From positions 1 to 36,725 of the forward strand of contig WRCH01000012.1 in NCBI GenBank assembly GCA_009784115.1: a DNA stretch of 36,725 nt, read 5' to 3'. Under the pieces are notes generated by a model that saw only the letters and a program-made list of their open reading frames with translations, did not search any database and was not told where the DNA came from. Positions 10,401-18,690 of this stretch are shown here, in pieces. This DNA comes from Chitinispirillia bacterium. Lineage in GTDB: Bacteria; Fibrobacterota; Chitinivibrionia; Chitinivibrionales; Chitinispirillaceae. The translations under genes were made by a program, and so were the position numbers. Positions within the stretch are counted from its first letter, which is position 1, and each line of letters starts with the position of its first letter.

Positions 10401-13400
10401 CAATTTCCGCGCCTGCGTCATCTCAGTCATATCATTCGTATTAACGGGACTACCCTCAATAATAAGACGGGGATTCCTATAATCCGGCTGAACCGTGATA
10501 CTCAGCGTACAGGATATAACTCTTGCGCCCACGCCGGAGCCAACAGTGTATGAACCCCAAATAACATAGGTCTGAAAAGCTACAGTGCTGCTAAACCCGA
10601 TAGAGTCACGGCCGTTTATGGCAGTTTGGTTAGAATTGCCTGCGCCGGACGTGTGAATGCGTGTACCATCGTTAATTGGAGAATTAGCCGTAAAACCCCA
10701 TCTGAAATTGTCTGTATCATACGCTGGGTTACGCGGGTTACCGGTCATGTCAAGCGTTTTTCTTATCCACATATTAATATTAGTAGAGTTGTTAGCAAAG
10801 AGTTTAGGAACTATAGATACAGTATCTCCTGCCAGCACAGTAATAGCCGGCGGATACAAGTGAGCGGGAACCGGCGCCGCCGCCGTAGTCAATTGAGCTC
10901 CGTTATAAAGCCGCATAGACGCCGGCGAACCCAGTGTGGATATTACCGGAAGCGTAGCATACTCACTGGAGTTACCCGTAAGATTAACTGTTATGGTACC
11001 GGGTATGGGATTACCGGTAGTACGATCAAGCGGGCTCGCAGAACCTACAACAACACGAGCGCTTGAGGCGGCACCCGGAGCAGGCGTAGTGAATATTGAA
11101 GTTGCGGGAGAATCGACATGCGCCGTATTTTGAACCCAAGACCAGTTTACATCCGCAGTAACCCAACGGTTAGGATCATCAGCAGCTCTGTCGCTTCGCA
11201 ACACCTGCACGTAAAGTGTGGTATCACCGCCCGCGACAATATTCATCGGCGGAATTTGCGTAATATCAGTAACCGGAACACGGTCCGCTATTGGCGTACT
11301 GGGAGAGTAAGCATAAGTTACGAATGTTCCGCCAACCACGCCGTTAAGCCATACGCCAACCCGAACAGCCAATTCACTGTACCCGGCAACCGACAGTATG
11401 GTTTCAGCATTGAAATTACCGGTAAAAGTACCTGAGGTGATTCGATACGCAAGCCTGAGATCCGCAAGTCCGGGAGTCACAGGATCCGATTTGTTAACAC
11501 GCCCCTGACCTCTCGCACGGTTCACACCGGTCCAGTCGGTAGGTATGCTGGCCATGTTTTGCCAGTTAGGCTGACCGGTACGCGTCGCAAGCGTCCAAGT
11601 TGCCGTTCCGTTATAGGGCGGATTTCCCATGCCGGGGAAAGGAGCCGCGGGCTGTATCCAGTTGTTGAACTCATCGCGCACTATACCAAAAAACTGATTG
11701 TTAAACTCCATGCCTGCCGTTATACGAACTGTATCTATGGGAGAAGCACTCCTAAGCGCAGAAAGTCCGCCGGGGAGCGTTCGGGATGAGTCGTTTGACG
11801 CCTCTATAACTACCCTGTGCGGGGCGCCGGGGCCAATAAATATAATTACTGTAGTATCCGCGCTTCCCTGAGTTAGACCGGTACCTACGAATCTTCCCGT
11901 AAGCTGGATAGTCGTATACGCTTTTTCAGCACGGATTAGGATAGAATCCGCTGAAGTCGGCATTGTTGGAGAGATAGGCTCACCGTTCATAGCAGTGATA
12001 GAGAGAAGATTTTGACCGGCAACGCCGCCTGCAGCTGCGGTGAGGTTACGCTCACTTGCGGCAATACCGGGAGTTACATCCACCGCCGTCCAAAAGTACA
12101 TGCCTGTAGGAGTACCGCCGTCTTCAAATTTAACATCAGCTACTGCTACAGTGGGTACTCCAGCCGGAATAGTATCGCTTTCCATTACGATGTTAAACTC
12201 GCGCGGACTGGTGGCGAGAATATTTGACTCAATCCAAATAGAAGAACCGGTAGTGTGGCGCTCAACATAAAACATTCTGAGATAATAAGTCTCGCCGTTC
12301 ACTAAATTGTGTGAACTTCTAAGCTGGTCTAAACGAATTCGGCCAGGCGCCGGCTGGTGAATGCCTCCCAAGTCCAAAGCGAGCTTTTCATTAACGAAAA
12401 CCCATACGTCGTCATCACCTCTAAAGTTAAATTCGAGCCCGTTCTCCATTCTGAACTCCCAAACCATCTCCATACCGAATGAGAAGTTGCCGCGGCGGTC
12501 CCATTCACCGCCGTGGCTCTGCCAAGTGCCGAACTGGTCTCTTAAGCCGGGAGCTTGAAATCCCCTGTCTCTCAACGGTAAGAAGCTACTTTCCTCGAAC
12601 CGGTAAGTTCTTGTAGTTCCTACACGGCTGAATGTGAGAGCTGTATCAATTACTATATTTGAAAAAGCGCTGTCTATTGTGTAATCGAAGTTGTCTGTAC
12701 GCGAACCGAAATTTAATCTTGCGGCCCTGGTACTGCCTGCAGTACCAATCATCGTAAAGTTAGACCCGTCTCTTAGCGGAAGAAGCGTGTTTGGGTCACT
12801 ATTTGCGTAGACGTAAGGCACCCTGCCGCCAGTGTAACCGGATTGAGGAATGTTAGCACCGGTATAAGCGGTAATCATATTTCCGCCAACAACAGGATTC
12901 GCGTTTGAAAGAAACGTCGAGTTCCATTCATTGTTTTGGGCAAGTCTGCCTAAAGTTGCGTTGTGGCCGCCGCGGTTATCGGCATTGCCTCCTGAGAGTA
13001 TTAATCCGCCGCTATTACTGCCGTTCACCATCGGCGCCCTTGGCATTGGAGGAAAAGCAAGATACCTGCCGCGTTCACCATCTCTCCCGCCGCCGTCTCC
13101 ATCGGCACGCTCTTCATACCGTCTGTACATATAAAACGGCCTGAATCTTTCCAAGTACCCGCGCTCTACGCCGTCTACTATTCTAATACTGTCTGCCATC
13201 CTGTAACTTGGCAGATTATTCGAATTTCTAAACCAAAACCTGACACCGTGGTTCATATAAGGCCGCGGCCCCAAAACCGGTTTAAAATCAACATCTAACA
13301 AGCTGTCTAACATACCCCACGCAACATTTCGTCCCTCGTGAAGCCCCTGAATATTCAGGCCCGGCATCCAGTCATGCAATCTGCGTCCGTCATGCGGCTG

Positions 13401-13574
13401 CTCAAACTCGGGGTTAGACCTGTCCGCGCGGAAGTCATAAAGTTTGACATTCACCACCATAGTAGGCGGTAATTCATCCGCTTGGCCATAAGCATTAAAT
13501 ACCAGCCCCCCAAAAGCCAGGCATAAAAGCCCGATAACAAGTTTTTGTGCAGATACAGCGCGCCGCGTTTTCAT
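7461..13574 (-). CDS. giant secreted fibro-slime domain protein with FlgD-like C-terminus
   Basis: The 2,037-residue protein starts with a classic signal peptide (basic MKTRR, hydrophobic LVIGLLCLAFGGLVF, cleavage near AYG-QA at about residue 30). Residues ~40-450 form a fibro-slime module: VVNVKLYDFRAD at the start, then a PA14-like core near 380-440 with FRGDDDVWVFVNEKLALDLG and a 'YYLRMFYVERH' strand. A long middle of repeated Ig-like/beta-sandwich segments follows (typical 'ITVTANSGG' and 'RDQWGNFI' turns). The last ~110 residues (CQIKVYDLVGNLV, then DLYWNGYN and SPGTYRL) resemble the FlgD/CHU-type Ig domain of Fibrobacter surface proteins. Related proteins of Fibrobacter are found in the outer membrane/adhesion fraction, so a surface or substrate-binding role is likely but inferred. 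AGGGAG precedes the ATG. It appears monocistronic. Confidence 0.85.
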   Translation of the reverse strand: MKTRRAVSAQKLVIGLLCLAFGGLVFNAYGQADELPPTMVVNVKLYDFRADRSNPEFEQPHDGRRLHDWMPGLNIQGLHEGRNVAWGMLDSLLDVDFKPVLGPRPYMNHGVRFWFRNSNNLPSYRMADSIRIVDGVERGYLERFRPFYMYRRYEERADGDGGGRDGERGRYLAFPPMPRAPMVNGSNSGGLILSGGNADNRGGHNATLGRLAQNNEWNSTFLSNANPVVGGNMITAYTGANIPQSGYTGGRVPYVYANSDPNTLLPLRDGSNFTMIGTAGSTRAARLNFGSRTDNFDYTIDSAFSNIVIDTALTFSRVGTTRTYRFEESSFLPLRDRGFQAPGLRDQFGTWQSHGGEWDRRGNFSFGMEMVWEFRMENGLEFNFRGDDDVWVFVNEKLALDLGGIHQPAPGRIRLDQLRSSHNLVNGETYYLRMFYVERHTTGSSIWIESNILATSPREFNIVMESDTIPAGVPTVAVADVKFEDGGTPTGMYFWTAVDVTPGIAASERNLTAAAGGVAGQNLLSITAMNGEPISPTMPTSADSILIRAEKAYTTIQLTGRFVGTGLTQGSADTTVIIFIGPGAPHRVVIEASNDSSRTLPGGLSALRSASPIDTVRITAGMEFNNQFFGIVRDEFNNWIQPAAPFPGMGNPPYNGTATWTLATRTGQPNWQNMASIPTDWTGVNRARGQGRVNKSDPVTPGLADLRLAYRITSGTFTGNFNAETILSVAGYSELAVRVGVWLNGVVGGTFVTYAYSPSTPIADRVPVTDITQIPPMNIVAGGDTTLYVQVLRSDRAADDPNRWVTADVNWSWVQNTAHVDSPATSIFTTPAPGAASSARVVVGSASPLDRTTGNPIPGTITVNLTGNSSEYATLPVISTLGSPASMRLYNGAQLTTAAAPVPAHLYPPAITVLAGDTVSIVPKLFANNSTNINMWIRKTLDMTGNPRNPAYDTDNFRWGFTANSPINDGTRIHTSGAGNSNQTAINGRDSIGFSSTVAFQTYVIWGSYTVGSGVGARVISCTLSITVQPDYRNPRLIIEGSPVNTNDMTEMTQARKLDRVTFGSDEIATDPLVLKPIYAVLRDQWGNFIGYAGAAPTYTGQTPVPYPTWELAPLAFPVGPISVTAGTRADTTNGRGWVNPNRVSTAPITVTANSGGPLLRDAVQVVLLAYTYDNLVVAIRLPGGETCNPVTDTWCRTIVDDNGNTVPDQFYRIFTGTDTLKITSNDDVTFYVLGRISQQDASGTAGQLDGKWEPITAGWGTSLPGILGNPPGNAGSWPVSPTGAAVSGGTVTASTTVGGNPLTGSLNIVIAVGPPTGVTLEILNRDNLRAGEEIKAVVRYTNRAGVITQWDPAWGTGAHFGGTLGITGNHVPKVGDNNLGYSGMTGSLGTNPEWFGILPNDNNATLNLNREIEINTGLEAGIKVTGLDTVTFIIYLASDAHQIRLYHPNAGFGGADGYVTVLTDRFTVRAGALADIAIEGTGHDPARGRIYVTDTDGRIISVDYSQERGAQDILTAIGYDAFGNRIGNVGGDWTTAGGIPAINRSTCVDQILYDSRQADEAGEGTITVVAVDSATCIPVVGADGRPITTTITVRIVDVVISVGIARTLDIGNAFGGVAANGYIDHIELTFSKPVSLLDEGAKLAELIVSNTNPRFDLRGVGITDMPVGASNVWRVAVEEDTTTILQTGIIPTSVTIPAGLFSEVPSTILRANATPQSVFDGIAPVIATAQKFFGARESDPDRLDVTLSEPVDAAFFTGLTSNDLFNIWETAPVAGKRRLAKAASADERCGNRTILPDELAKAPDQSVQVLNGGRTLRFFLGAGPDKIDLTTRHFINIRTLPDARIRDEAAAVPGVPNSGSNVQDVYCNRLVPITYGNNPPQVAKAIPNPSTPDVSRVPAGVLRPTHDPTAVNDIRNGIAGGSVVRVPIYIPDGTKGEKQGVRCQIKVYDLVGNLVHAARTSDLLGESAKAPLSPDFGTQGGQFMDIDLYWNGYNSKKMKVSPGTYRLIVQFDYVDPELQRRFRGRNKFTASVGVSK

Positions 13575-13904
13575 AGTTCTCCCTTTCTAATGGGTGCGAT
13601 GCTTTTTAGTTTAGTTTCCGTTTTTTGTTTACCGGCCTCAAGTTTACCGCTTAAAAAGCGTACTTGGGCAGACGGTATCTATCATCAATATAACTATTAA
13701 ACCAACAAATACATAACTATTTATCTTCAATATCAACCAAAACTGCGATTATCTGTATCCAAAACCAGTACAATGGTCAAAAAGACCTAAAAAAGTATAT
13801 ATAAATTAAAAGAAAGCTGCAAGTAAGTCAATAATGGGAGATATAATCTCCCATTATTAATTATATCATTGGGAAAAAGATTGTAAAGGGGGAAAACGCG
13901 AGGA
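13575..13904. other. 330-base intergenic region with a strong hairpin
   Basis: No gene is seen. A perfect 13-bp stem, AATAATGGGAGAT (13830-13842) and ATCTCCCATTATT (13846-13858), lies 47 bases beyond the stop of the hybrid kinase and could terminate its transcript, although the T-run on the minus strand is weak. The remaining AT-rich sequence must contain the promoter of the fibro-slime gene; I could not assign convincing -35/-10 boxes. Confidence 0.5.
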
Positions 13905-15581
13905 TTATTTCTTCGCTTCGATTTTGCTTTGCGGTAAAAATGAGAGCAGGCATTTTGCCATTTCGGGCGCGTCTATGGGTTTTGACAGAAATCCGTTAAA
14001 CCCGTTTGTGAGAAACATCTCTTTGGCTTCGCTTACCGCGTTTGCGGTTAGGGCTATTACGGCGAGAGCCTCTTTATCCGCGCCCATCTGCCTTATTATC
14101 TGTACAGCTTCTATCCCGTCCATCTCAGGCATCATGTGATCCATGAATACCATGTCGTAGTTTTTACTGCGCACCTGTTCAATCGCTTCCAAGCCGCTTG
14201 AGGCGGTGTCGGAAATTATACCGTAATCTTCAAGAATAGAGGTGGTTATCATAACATTTATATCAATATCATCAACTACAAGAACCTTTGCGCCCGGCGC
14301 CGTAAAATCAAACAGAGCGGTCTCTTCCCTGACAAGATCGGCCTCGGTTCCGACTTTAAGCGAGAGCTTTACAAAGAACGCGGTTCCCTCACCGTATTTA
14401 CTGTTAAAAGAGATCTCTCCGTTCATAAGATTACAGAGTTTGCGGGTAATAGCGAGCCCAAGACCGGTTCCGGTGATCTTTTTGTTTTTCACTAAGTCAA
14501 GCTGCTCAAAAGCGCTGAAAATGCGCGGAAAATCCTCTTCCTTTATCCCAATGCCGCTGTCGGAAACATCGAAGCAAAACTCGCCGGAGTCCGTTTTATA
14601 CGCCTTGAACTTGACATATCCGTTTTTAGTGTACTTAAAGGCGTTTGAGAGAAGATTAACTAAAATTTGCCGGATGCGCTTCTCATCGCCAAAAACTACG
14701 GCCGGCAGATCAGCGTCCACCTCATATACAAAATGGATATGCTTATTTGGAAAACTGTTCTCTATCAGATGCTTGAACTGTTCCAAGAACTCCTTTAGAT
14801 TAAAATACTCCTCAATAAGATCAAACTTTTGAGCTTCGATTTTTGAAAAATCCAAAATATCATTAATCAGATCAAGAAGATTTTTTGACGAGCTTTGAAT
14901 ATCTTTCAAATATTCACTCACCTTACCCTCAGGATGCAGTTTTTCCATCATATCCGATACGCCGATTATGGCGTTCATCGGGGTTCTTATCTCATGGGAG
15001 ATGGTGGCAAGAAAATCTGATTTCGCGTGACTGGCGGCCTCCGCCTGCTCTTTTGCTCTGAGAAGCTCAGTTATGTCCTGCAATTGCACGATAGAACCCA
15101 AAAACGAACCGTCATCCTGAAGCATGGGGGTAAATGTAACTATAAAACTGCGGATCTCATTATTATTGCCTATGTCCATCTTCATACCAAATTCGATGGT
15201 CTGTTTTTTTACAGTCGCGTCGTCAAATTTGTCGAGCATCTCCTCAAGCTCCGCTTTACGGACGCATGAGAAGAAGACCTCCTGAAAAGTTTTCATCCCA
15301 ATCAGGCCGTAATTTCTAATGCCAGCCCGTTTGAGAAATGAATCGGTACAGTTTACAAGCCGCATCTCTTTGTCAAAAAGCATAATGACGTCGGGACAGT
15401 TAGCCATTAGCAGGCTCATATATTTTTCCTGCCGGCCCTTTTCCTGTATTATCACGGAGCTTAGAGCCGTATGAGCGTCGGCGGACTGCTTACTGCGGTA
15501 GATGATCTCTTCTAATGATGAGAGCCGGCGCTTTAACTTCTTGTTTTCGCGCAGCAGCTCGTTGTAGTCGGTGTTTTCCAT
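13905..15581 (-). CDS. cytosolic hybrid sensor histidine kinase (PAS-HisKA-HATPase-REC)
   Basis: The 558-residue kinase has an N-terminal coiled coil (about 5-50), a PAS domain (about 52-175), a dimerisation/phosphoacceptor helix with FLATISHEIRTPMN (His196), an ATP-binding domain with NLLSNAFKYT (N-box), DSGIGI and GTGLGL, and a C-terminal receiver with VLVVDD and phosphoacceptor Asp481 in FMDHMMPEMDG, plus the conserved ALTANA and the KP lysine. There is no transmembrane segment, so it senses an internal signal or a partner protein. The gene immediately upstream encodes a FIST-domain protein, a family often found with kinases, so it is a probable partner. The ribosome site GGGGGGAT is part of the palindrome at 15595-15638. 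No output regulator is adjacent. Confidence 0.9.
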   Translation of the reverse strand: MENTDYNELLRENKKLKRRLSSLEEIIYRSKQSADAHTALSSVIIQEKGRQEKYMSLLMANCPDVIMLFDKEMRLVNCTDSFLKRAGIRNYGLIGMKTFQEVFFSCVRKAELEEMLDKFDDATVKKQTIEFGMKMDIGNNNEIRSFIVTFTPMLQDDGSFLGSIVQLQDITELLRAKEQAEAASHAKSDFLATISHEIRTPMNAIIGVSDMMEKLHPEGKVSEYLKDIQSSSKNLLDLINDILDFSKIEAQKFDLIEEYFNLKEFLEQFKHLIENSFPNKHIHFVYEVDADLPAVVFGDEKRIRQILVNLLSNAFKYTKNGYVKFKAYKTDSGEFCFDVSDSGIGIKEEDFPRIFSAFEQLDLVKNKKITGTGLGLAITRKLCNLMNGEISFNSKYGEGTAFFVKLSLKVGTEADLVREETALFDFTAPGAKVLVVDDIDINVMITTSILEDYGIISDTASSGLEAIEQVRSKNYDMVFMDHMMPEMDGIEAVQIIRQMGADKEALAVIALTANAVSEAKEMFLTNGFNGFLSKPIDAPEMAKCLLSFLPQSKIEAKK

Positions 15582-15594
15582 AATTTTTGATCCC

Positions 15595-15638
15595 CCCCGG
15601 GCGCTGCCCGGGGTAATAATATGCCGCCCTTTCAGGGC
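15595..15638. repeat. dispersed palindromic repeat, family R2
   Basis: CCCCGGG-CGCTG-CCCGGGG (15595-15613), a short AT spacer, then GCCCTTTCAGGGC (15626-15638). This two-hairpin layout parallels family R1. It fills the gap between the FIST gene and the kinase, and its edge supplies the kinase's G-rich ribosome site. Confidence 0.65.
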
Positions 15639-15702
15639 TTGGGAAAATGCCAGGATACATTCTATGCCGAATCACGGCACGAGTTTACCAGTATACATAA
15701 AA

Positions 15703-16860
15703 CTATAACAAGCACGCGATGATCGTATCGTTGTGAAACCGGTTTTTTAATTTATCGCCCCTGTCATAAAGCGGACAGATCTCTCCGCCTGAGTATGCCA
15801 TCATAAAAGGGATTTTATCATTAAGCAGACGATTTACCTTCTCCATCTCATCACCTGTTCTAACGCCAAGCGCGTAGTTGCGTCCCACACAGGAAAACAG
15901 CAGTAAAGCGCTGCCGCGTGACGAGAGCCCCTCAATAACATCATTTATAATTTTATGAGAGGTCTCCATTACATCGTTGTAGTCAAGCGCCCCTATTGAC
16001 AGAGTCGAATTCACAGGCATCGCTCCTCCGCATACGGCGTACCCTTCGGGGGTTTGGGCGAAGATCGCCCGCACAACAGGTTTTGTTCCGTCGTTATAAT
16101 CAACAATAAAAGGGATAGTGCTCGGCCCCTCTATCTGACCGTCTTTTGTAAGACCTAAAGACTCCATATACTGCACCGCTGGAATTCCGTTGACCTCTTT
16201 TAAAATATTACCCTGCGAACCGGTGATTATGGCGTTTTGCTTGAGCGCTCTCTCATCTGACAGCGAAGCTATTAAAAACTTGGGCGAAACCTCTCCGCTC
16301 ACTATCACCATGGAGAGCGAATCTTTGTACGCTTTACCGTTGTAAATTACCTTCGCTTCATGATAATCTTTTGTGTGATCTACCGCAATGGTTCCAAAAA
16401 CCGGCAAGCCCGAAGTATTGCTGAGTATGTCAAGAAATACTTCGCCGCCTACATCATAAAAAAGAGGCATAAAGGCGATAATAAACACCGGATCTTTTCT
16501 AAGTTTTTGCGACGCGGCCTCATACATTTCACGCAGCGGCGCATCCTGCTCTTTTGAGAGCGGGCCTGATACGGCGGCGCTGAACTCCACATCGCCGCCT
16601 GTGAGTACCATAAGCGTGAGTCCCAAATGGCCCGCGCCGCCGCAGGCGGCGTTTCCCATAGTTGTGGAGCCTATAACATCAAACGGGAGCTTATTTGAGA
16701 GCGCCTCAACAATCCCGTTATCAATAAACTCAGAATAGCAGGTAATAATCCCAACCGATTTTTTTCCAAGTTTTGTCAGATCAATTTTGCCGAGGATTTC
16801 GGCGACGGCGGCCTCTTTGTCGTCAACTTCCTCAGTATAAGCAGTAAACGCTTTTATCAT
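15703..16860 (-). CDS. FIST N- and C-domain signalling protein
   Basis: The 385-residue protein matches the two-domain FIST family (putative small-ligand sensors linked to signal transduction). The FIST-N part includes VGIITCYSEF and VIGSTTMGNAACGG (about 35-75) and SGLPVFGTIAVDH (about 155); the FIST-C part includes MESLGL, PFIVDYNDGT, SALLLFSCVGRNYALG and a final AYSGGEICP. No signal peptide or membrane segment is visible, so it is cytosolic. AAGGGAAT precedes the ATG. It lies 121 bases upstream of the hybrid kinase on the same strand and probably feeds a signal to it. The ligand is unknown; amino-acid-type ligands have been proposed for the family. Confidence 0.85.
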   Translation of the reverse strand: MIKAFTAYTEEVDDKEAAVAEILGKIDLTKLGKKSVGIITCYSEFIDNGIVEALSNKLPFDVIGSTTMGNAACGGAGHLGLTLMVLTGGDVEFSAAVSGPLSKEQDAPLREMYEAASQKLRKDPVFIIAFMPLFYDVGGEVFLDILSNTSGLPVFGTIAVDHTKDYHEAKVIYNGKAYKDSLSMVIVSGEVSPKFLIASLSDERALKQNAIITGSQGNILKEVNGIPAVQYMESLGLTKDGQIEGPSTIPFIVDYNDGTKPVVRAIFAQTPEGYAVCGGAMPVNSTLSIGALDYNDVMETSHKIINDVIEGLSSRGSALLLFSCVGRNYALGVRTGDEMEKVNRLLNDKIPFMMAYSGGEICPLYDRGDKLKNRFHNDTIIACLL

Positions 16861-16925
16861 TTTAAAGATTCCCTTTCTATACTGAATATACTATGTTTGT
16901 TATGCCGTCCGCGACTATTTAGAAA

Positions 16926-16948
16926 GCCCGGGGTTAAAAGCCCCGGGC
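16926..16948 (-). terminator. hairpin downstream of the basic membrane-anchored gene
   Basis: GCCCGGGG-TTAAAAG-CCCCGGGC is a perfect 8-bp GC stem followed on the minus strand by TTTCTAAAT. It lies 33 bases past the stop of the gene ending at 16981. The sequence resembles the first hairpin of family R1, so it may be a repeat recruited as a terminator. Confidence 0.5.
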
Positions 16949-16980
16949 CGCATGGACGCGCGGAAAAAAGCTGGAAGTTC

Positions 16981-17778
16981 TTACCGTCTGCCGAATTTCA
17001 TCTCCGCGGAGGTCTCTTCTGAAGAGCCGGAAGCTTCCGCGGTGTTTTCGCTTGATGTTGATTCTGATTCCGACGCGCCGCTCTCCTGCAGGTGGCGGCG
17101 TTTTGCTACAAATTTGCGGCCGTGTTCAAAATCGCCCTCTGAGGCGCGATTGTCCGCGGCATCCGTATGTACAGGAGCGGGAGCAGATTCTGTTACGCTG
17201 ACAGCCATTTCAACCGCCGGCAAAATAACGGGGTTGAGCTTTTCGTTTTCAAATTCCGGCGCGCTATGGGAAGCCTCCGCGGATGTTTCCGCGGAGTCGG
17301 CGCGGTTCTGTTTTTCGTGCTGCCAGTTGTCTTTGCGCTGTTCGGGGCGGTTAAAATTGCGGTCGCGGTTGTTTTTTCTGTTCACTCCGTTACCGTTGCT
17401 CAAGCGCTGGGGGCGGCCCTCTTTTCCATTATAATCATTAATTTTCTTACGCGCGCTCTCCTGCTCGCGCTCCGCGTTTTTGAGCTTGAGGTTTATATCG
17501 CGCAGAGATTTTTCAACCGGATCAATTGCCGCCGGTGCGGATTGCTGCGCTGGCGCAGCAGAGTGAGCCGGTTTACTGCCGCCCTTGTTTTCGTGCTGAT
17601 TTCTTTTGTTATTATTGCCGCGGCGGAAATCGCCCTCTTTTCTGTCGTTTTTACCGTCGCCGTGATTGCGTGAGTGCTTGAATTCGTAACTGCTGCGTCT
17701 CTGTTTTTTATTGCCGCGAACGATAAAAATTGTGACAATTTGCAGTACCACTATCGTTATAAGAAGTAACTCTACCAT
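16981..17778 (-). CDS. membrane-anchored, highly charged low-complexity protein
   Basis: I do not recognise the family. The 265-residue protein begins with one hydrophobic helix (LLLITIVVLQIVTIFIV, about residues 4-20) and the rest is disordered: a very basic Asn/Arg/Lys/Gly-rich stretch (about 22-160, with a short heptad helix DPVEKSLRDINLKLKNAE) and then an acidic Ser/Glu/Ala-rich tail. This looks like an inner-membrane anchored protein with a cytoplasmic nucleic-acid- or polyanion-binding tail, but that is inference from composition. GGAGAG precedes the ATG. Its natural codon use and ribosome site support a real gene. Confidence 0.6.
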   Translation of the reverse strand: MVELLLITIVVLQIVTIFIVRGNKKQRRSSYEFKHSRNHGDGKNDRKEGDFRRGNNNKRNQHENKGGSKPAHSAAPAQQSAPAAIDPVEKSLRDINLKLKNAEREQESARKKINDYNGKEGRPQRLSNGNGVNRKNNRDRNFNRPEQRKDNWQHEKQNRADSAETSAEASHSAPEFENEKLNPVILPAVEMAVSVTESAPAPVHTDAADNRASEGDFEHGRKFVAKRRHLQESGASESESTSSENTAEASGSSEETSAEMKFGRR

Positions 17779-18301
17779 AATTATTAACTCTCCAAATCTC
17801 TTTTTTAGCTTATGCTATTTTTTGTGTTTTCATATTTGCGGCCATCCTTTACCATCCGCTCACGCTTGCGGGAGCTCGGTCTCGTTATACCGGTACACGG
17901 CATAAATCTACACTGTGCCGCTAAGCAACCTCACGGCCCTGCGTGCAGTTGCGTGCGGTGCAGTGCAGATTTATGCCGTTATGCAGTATATTTGTTTAAC
18001 GGGCCGACCGCTTTGTCTTATTTGTTTTTGAAATCCGGGTTTTTTAATCGTGATTACCGTTACGCACGGTTTCCCGTACTTGTCAGCCGTGATATGTAAA
18101 TCACGCGCGCTTTCATAAATCACTGTTAAAATGGCGCCTGCTTATATTTTATGAGGCTTGCCGGTGTAAAAAATCTTTGATCAGCATATTTTTCAGGGCT
18201 CCCGGTACGTTTCTCATCCTCCTTTCTTATCTTAGTGATTGATATTTTTGATAAGGGAGACCGTAAAGGCGCTGCTGATACTGATAAAACCCGATTAACT
18301 C
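17779..18301. other. 523-base intergenic region containing palindrome F1 copy b
   Basis: The F1 copy occupies 17884-17979. I see no supported gene in the remainder. A minus-strand ATG at about 18217 is fused directly to an AAGGAGG with no spacing and gives only 22 codons, so it is not called. The promoter of the basic membrane-anchored gene presumably lies between 17779 and 17880. Confidence 0.5.
17884..17979. repeat. long palindromic element, family F1 copy b
   Basis: The 83-base palindrome (17897-17979) matches copy a at 7299-7381 with only a few differences, including the same core orientation (GCCGCTAAGCAACCTCACG). The extension GTTATACCGGTAC precedes the left arm. Together with the left arm, 32 bases (17884-17915) are exactly the reverse complement of 7363-7394 in copy a, so arm-plus-extension lies on opposite sides of the core in the two copies. 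Confidence 0.85.
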
Positions 18302-18484
18302 TTAATCCTTACGCCTTTTTCTGCCCATGTGATCATATTCCGCATCAAGTTCTCTGCTCAATGAGAGAATTTTCCTGATAGACTTCAATCTCTTATGTAT
18401 TACGATTATCCTGCTCCAAATGAGAATAAGAATAAGAGAAAAAAACAAAAAAATTATAATCCAGAGAAATTGAATTAGTTCCAT
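18302..18484 (-). CDS. small single-pass membrane protein, unknown
   Basis: The 60-residue frame encodes one strongly hydrophobic helix (about residues 3-30, FLWIIIFLFFSLILILIW) and a basic C-terminal tail (KRLKSIRKILSLSRELDAE, then MGRKRRKD). The positive-inside rule places the tail in the cytoplasm. No clear ribosome site precedes the ATG, so support is moderate. No family recognised. Confidence 0.45.
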   Translation of the reverse strand: MELIQFLWIIIFLFFSLILILIWSRIIVIHKRLKSIRKILSLSRELDAEYDHMGRKRRKD

Positions 18485-18579
18485 GCAGATAATAATGGAT
18501 AAAGGCGGTGAAAATTAAGAATTATATGAAAAATAGATCTTGCCGGTTGGAAAAACAATAAAAATCAAGGAAATTTTCC

Positions 18580-18628
18580 GTACCCCAACGGGGTACCGTC
18601 ATCAACCCACGGCAACGCCGCTGGTTAT
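18580..18628. repeat. dispersed palindromic repeat, family R3
   Basis: GTACCCC-AAC-GGGGTAC (18580-18596) is followed by AACCCACGGC-AAC-GCCGCTGGTT (about 18604-18627, imperfect). This two-hairpin intergenic repeat lies downstream of the decarboxylase stop at 18691, where it could act on the 3' end of the polyamine operon mRNA. Bases 18485-18579 and 18629-18690 show no other feature. Confidence 0.55.
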
Positions 18629-18690
18629 TGGCCGCGGTATCGTATGGCCGGAGTGTGACACTTCCATCCATCGGTACTCATATAGTATCA

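Noticed and set aside
18180-18220. AAGGAGG followed directly by ATG on the minus strand (22 codons)
   Set aside because: Zero spacing between ribosome site and start, very short, no family resemblance.
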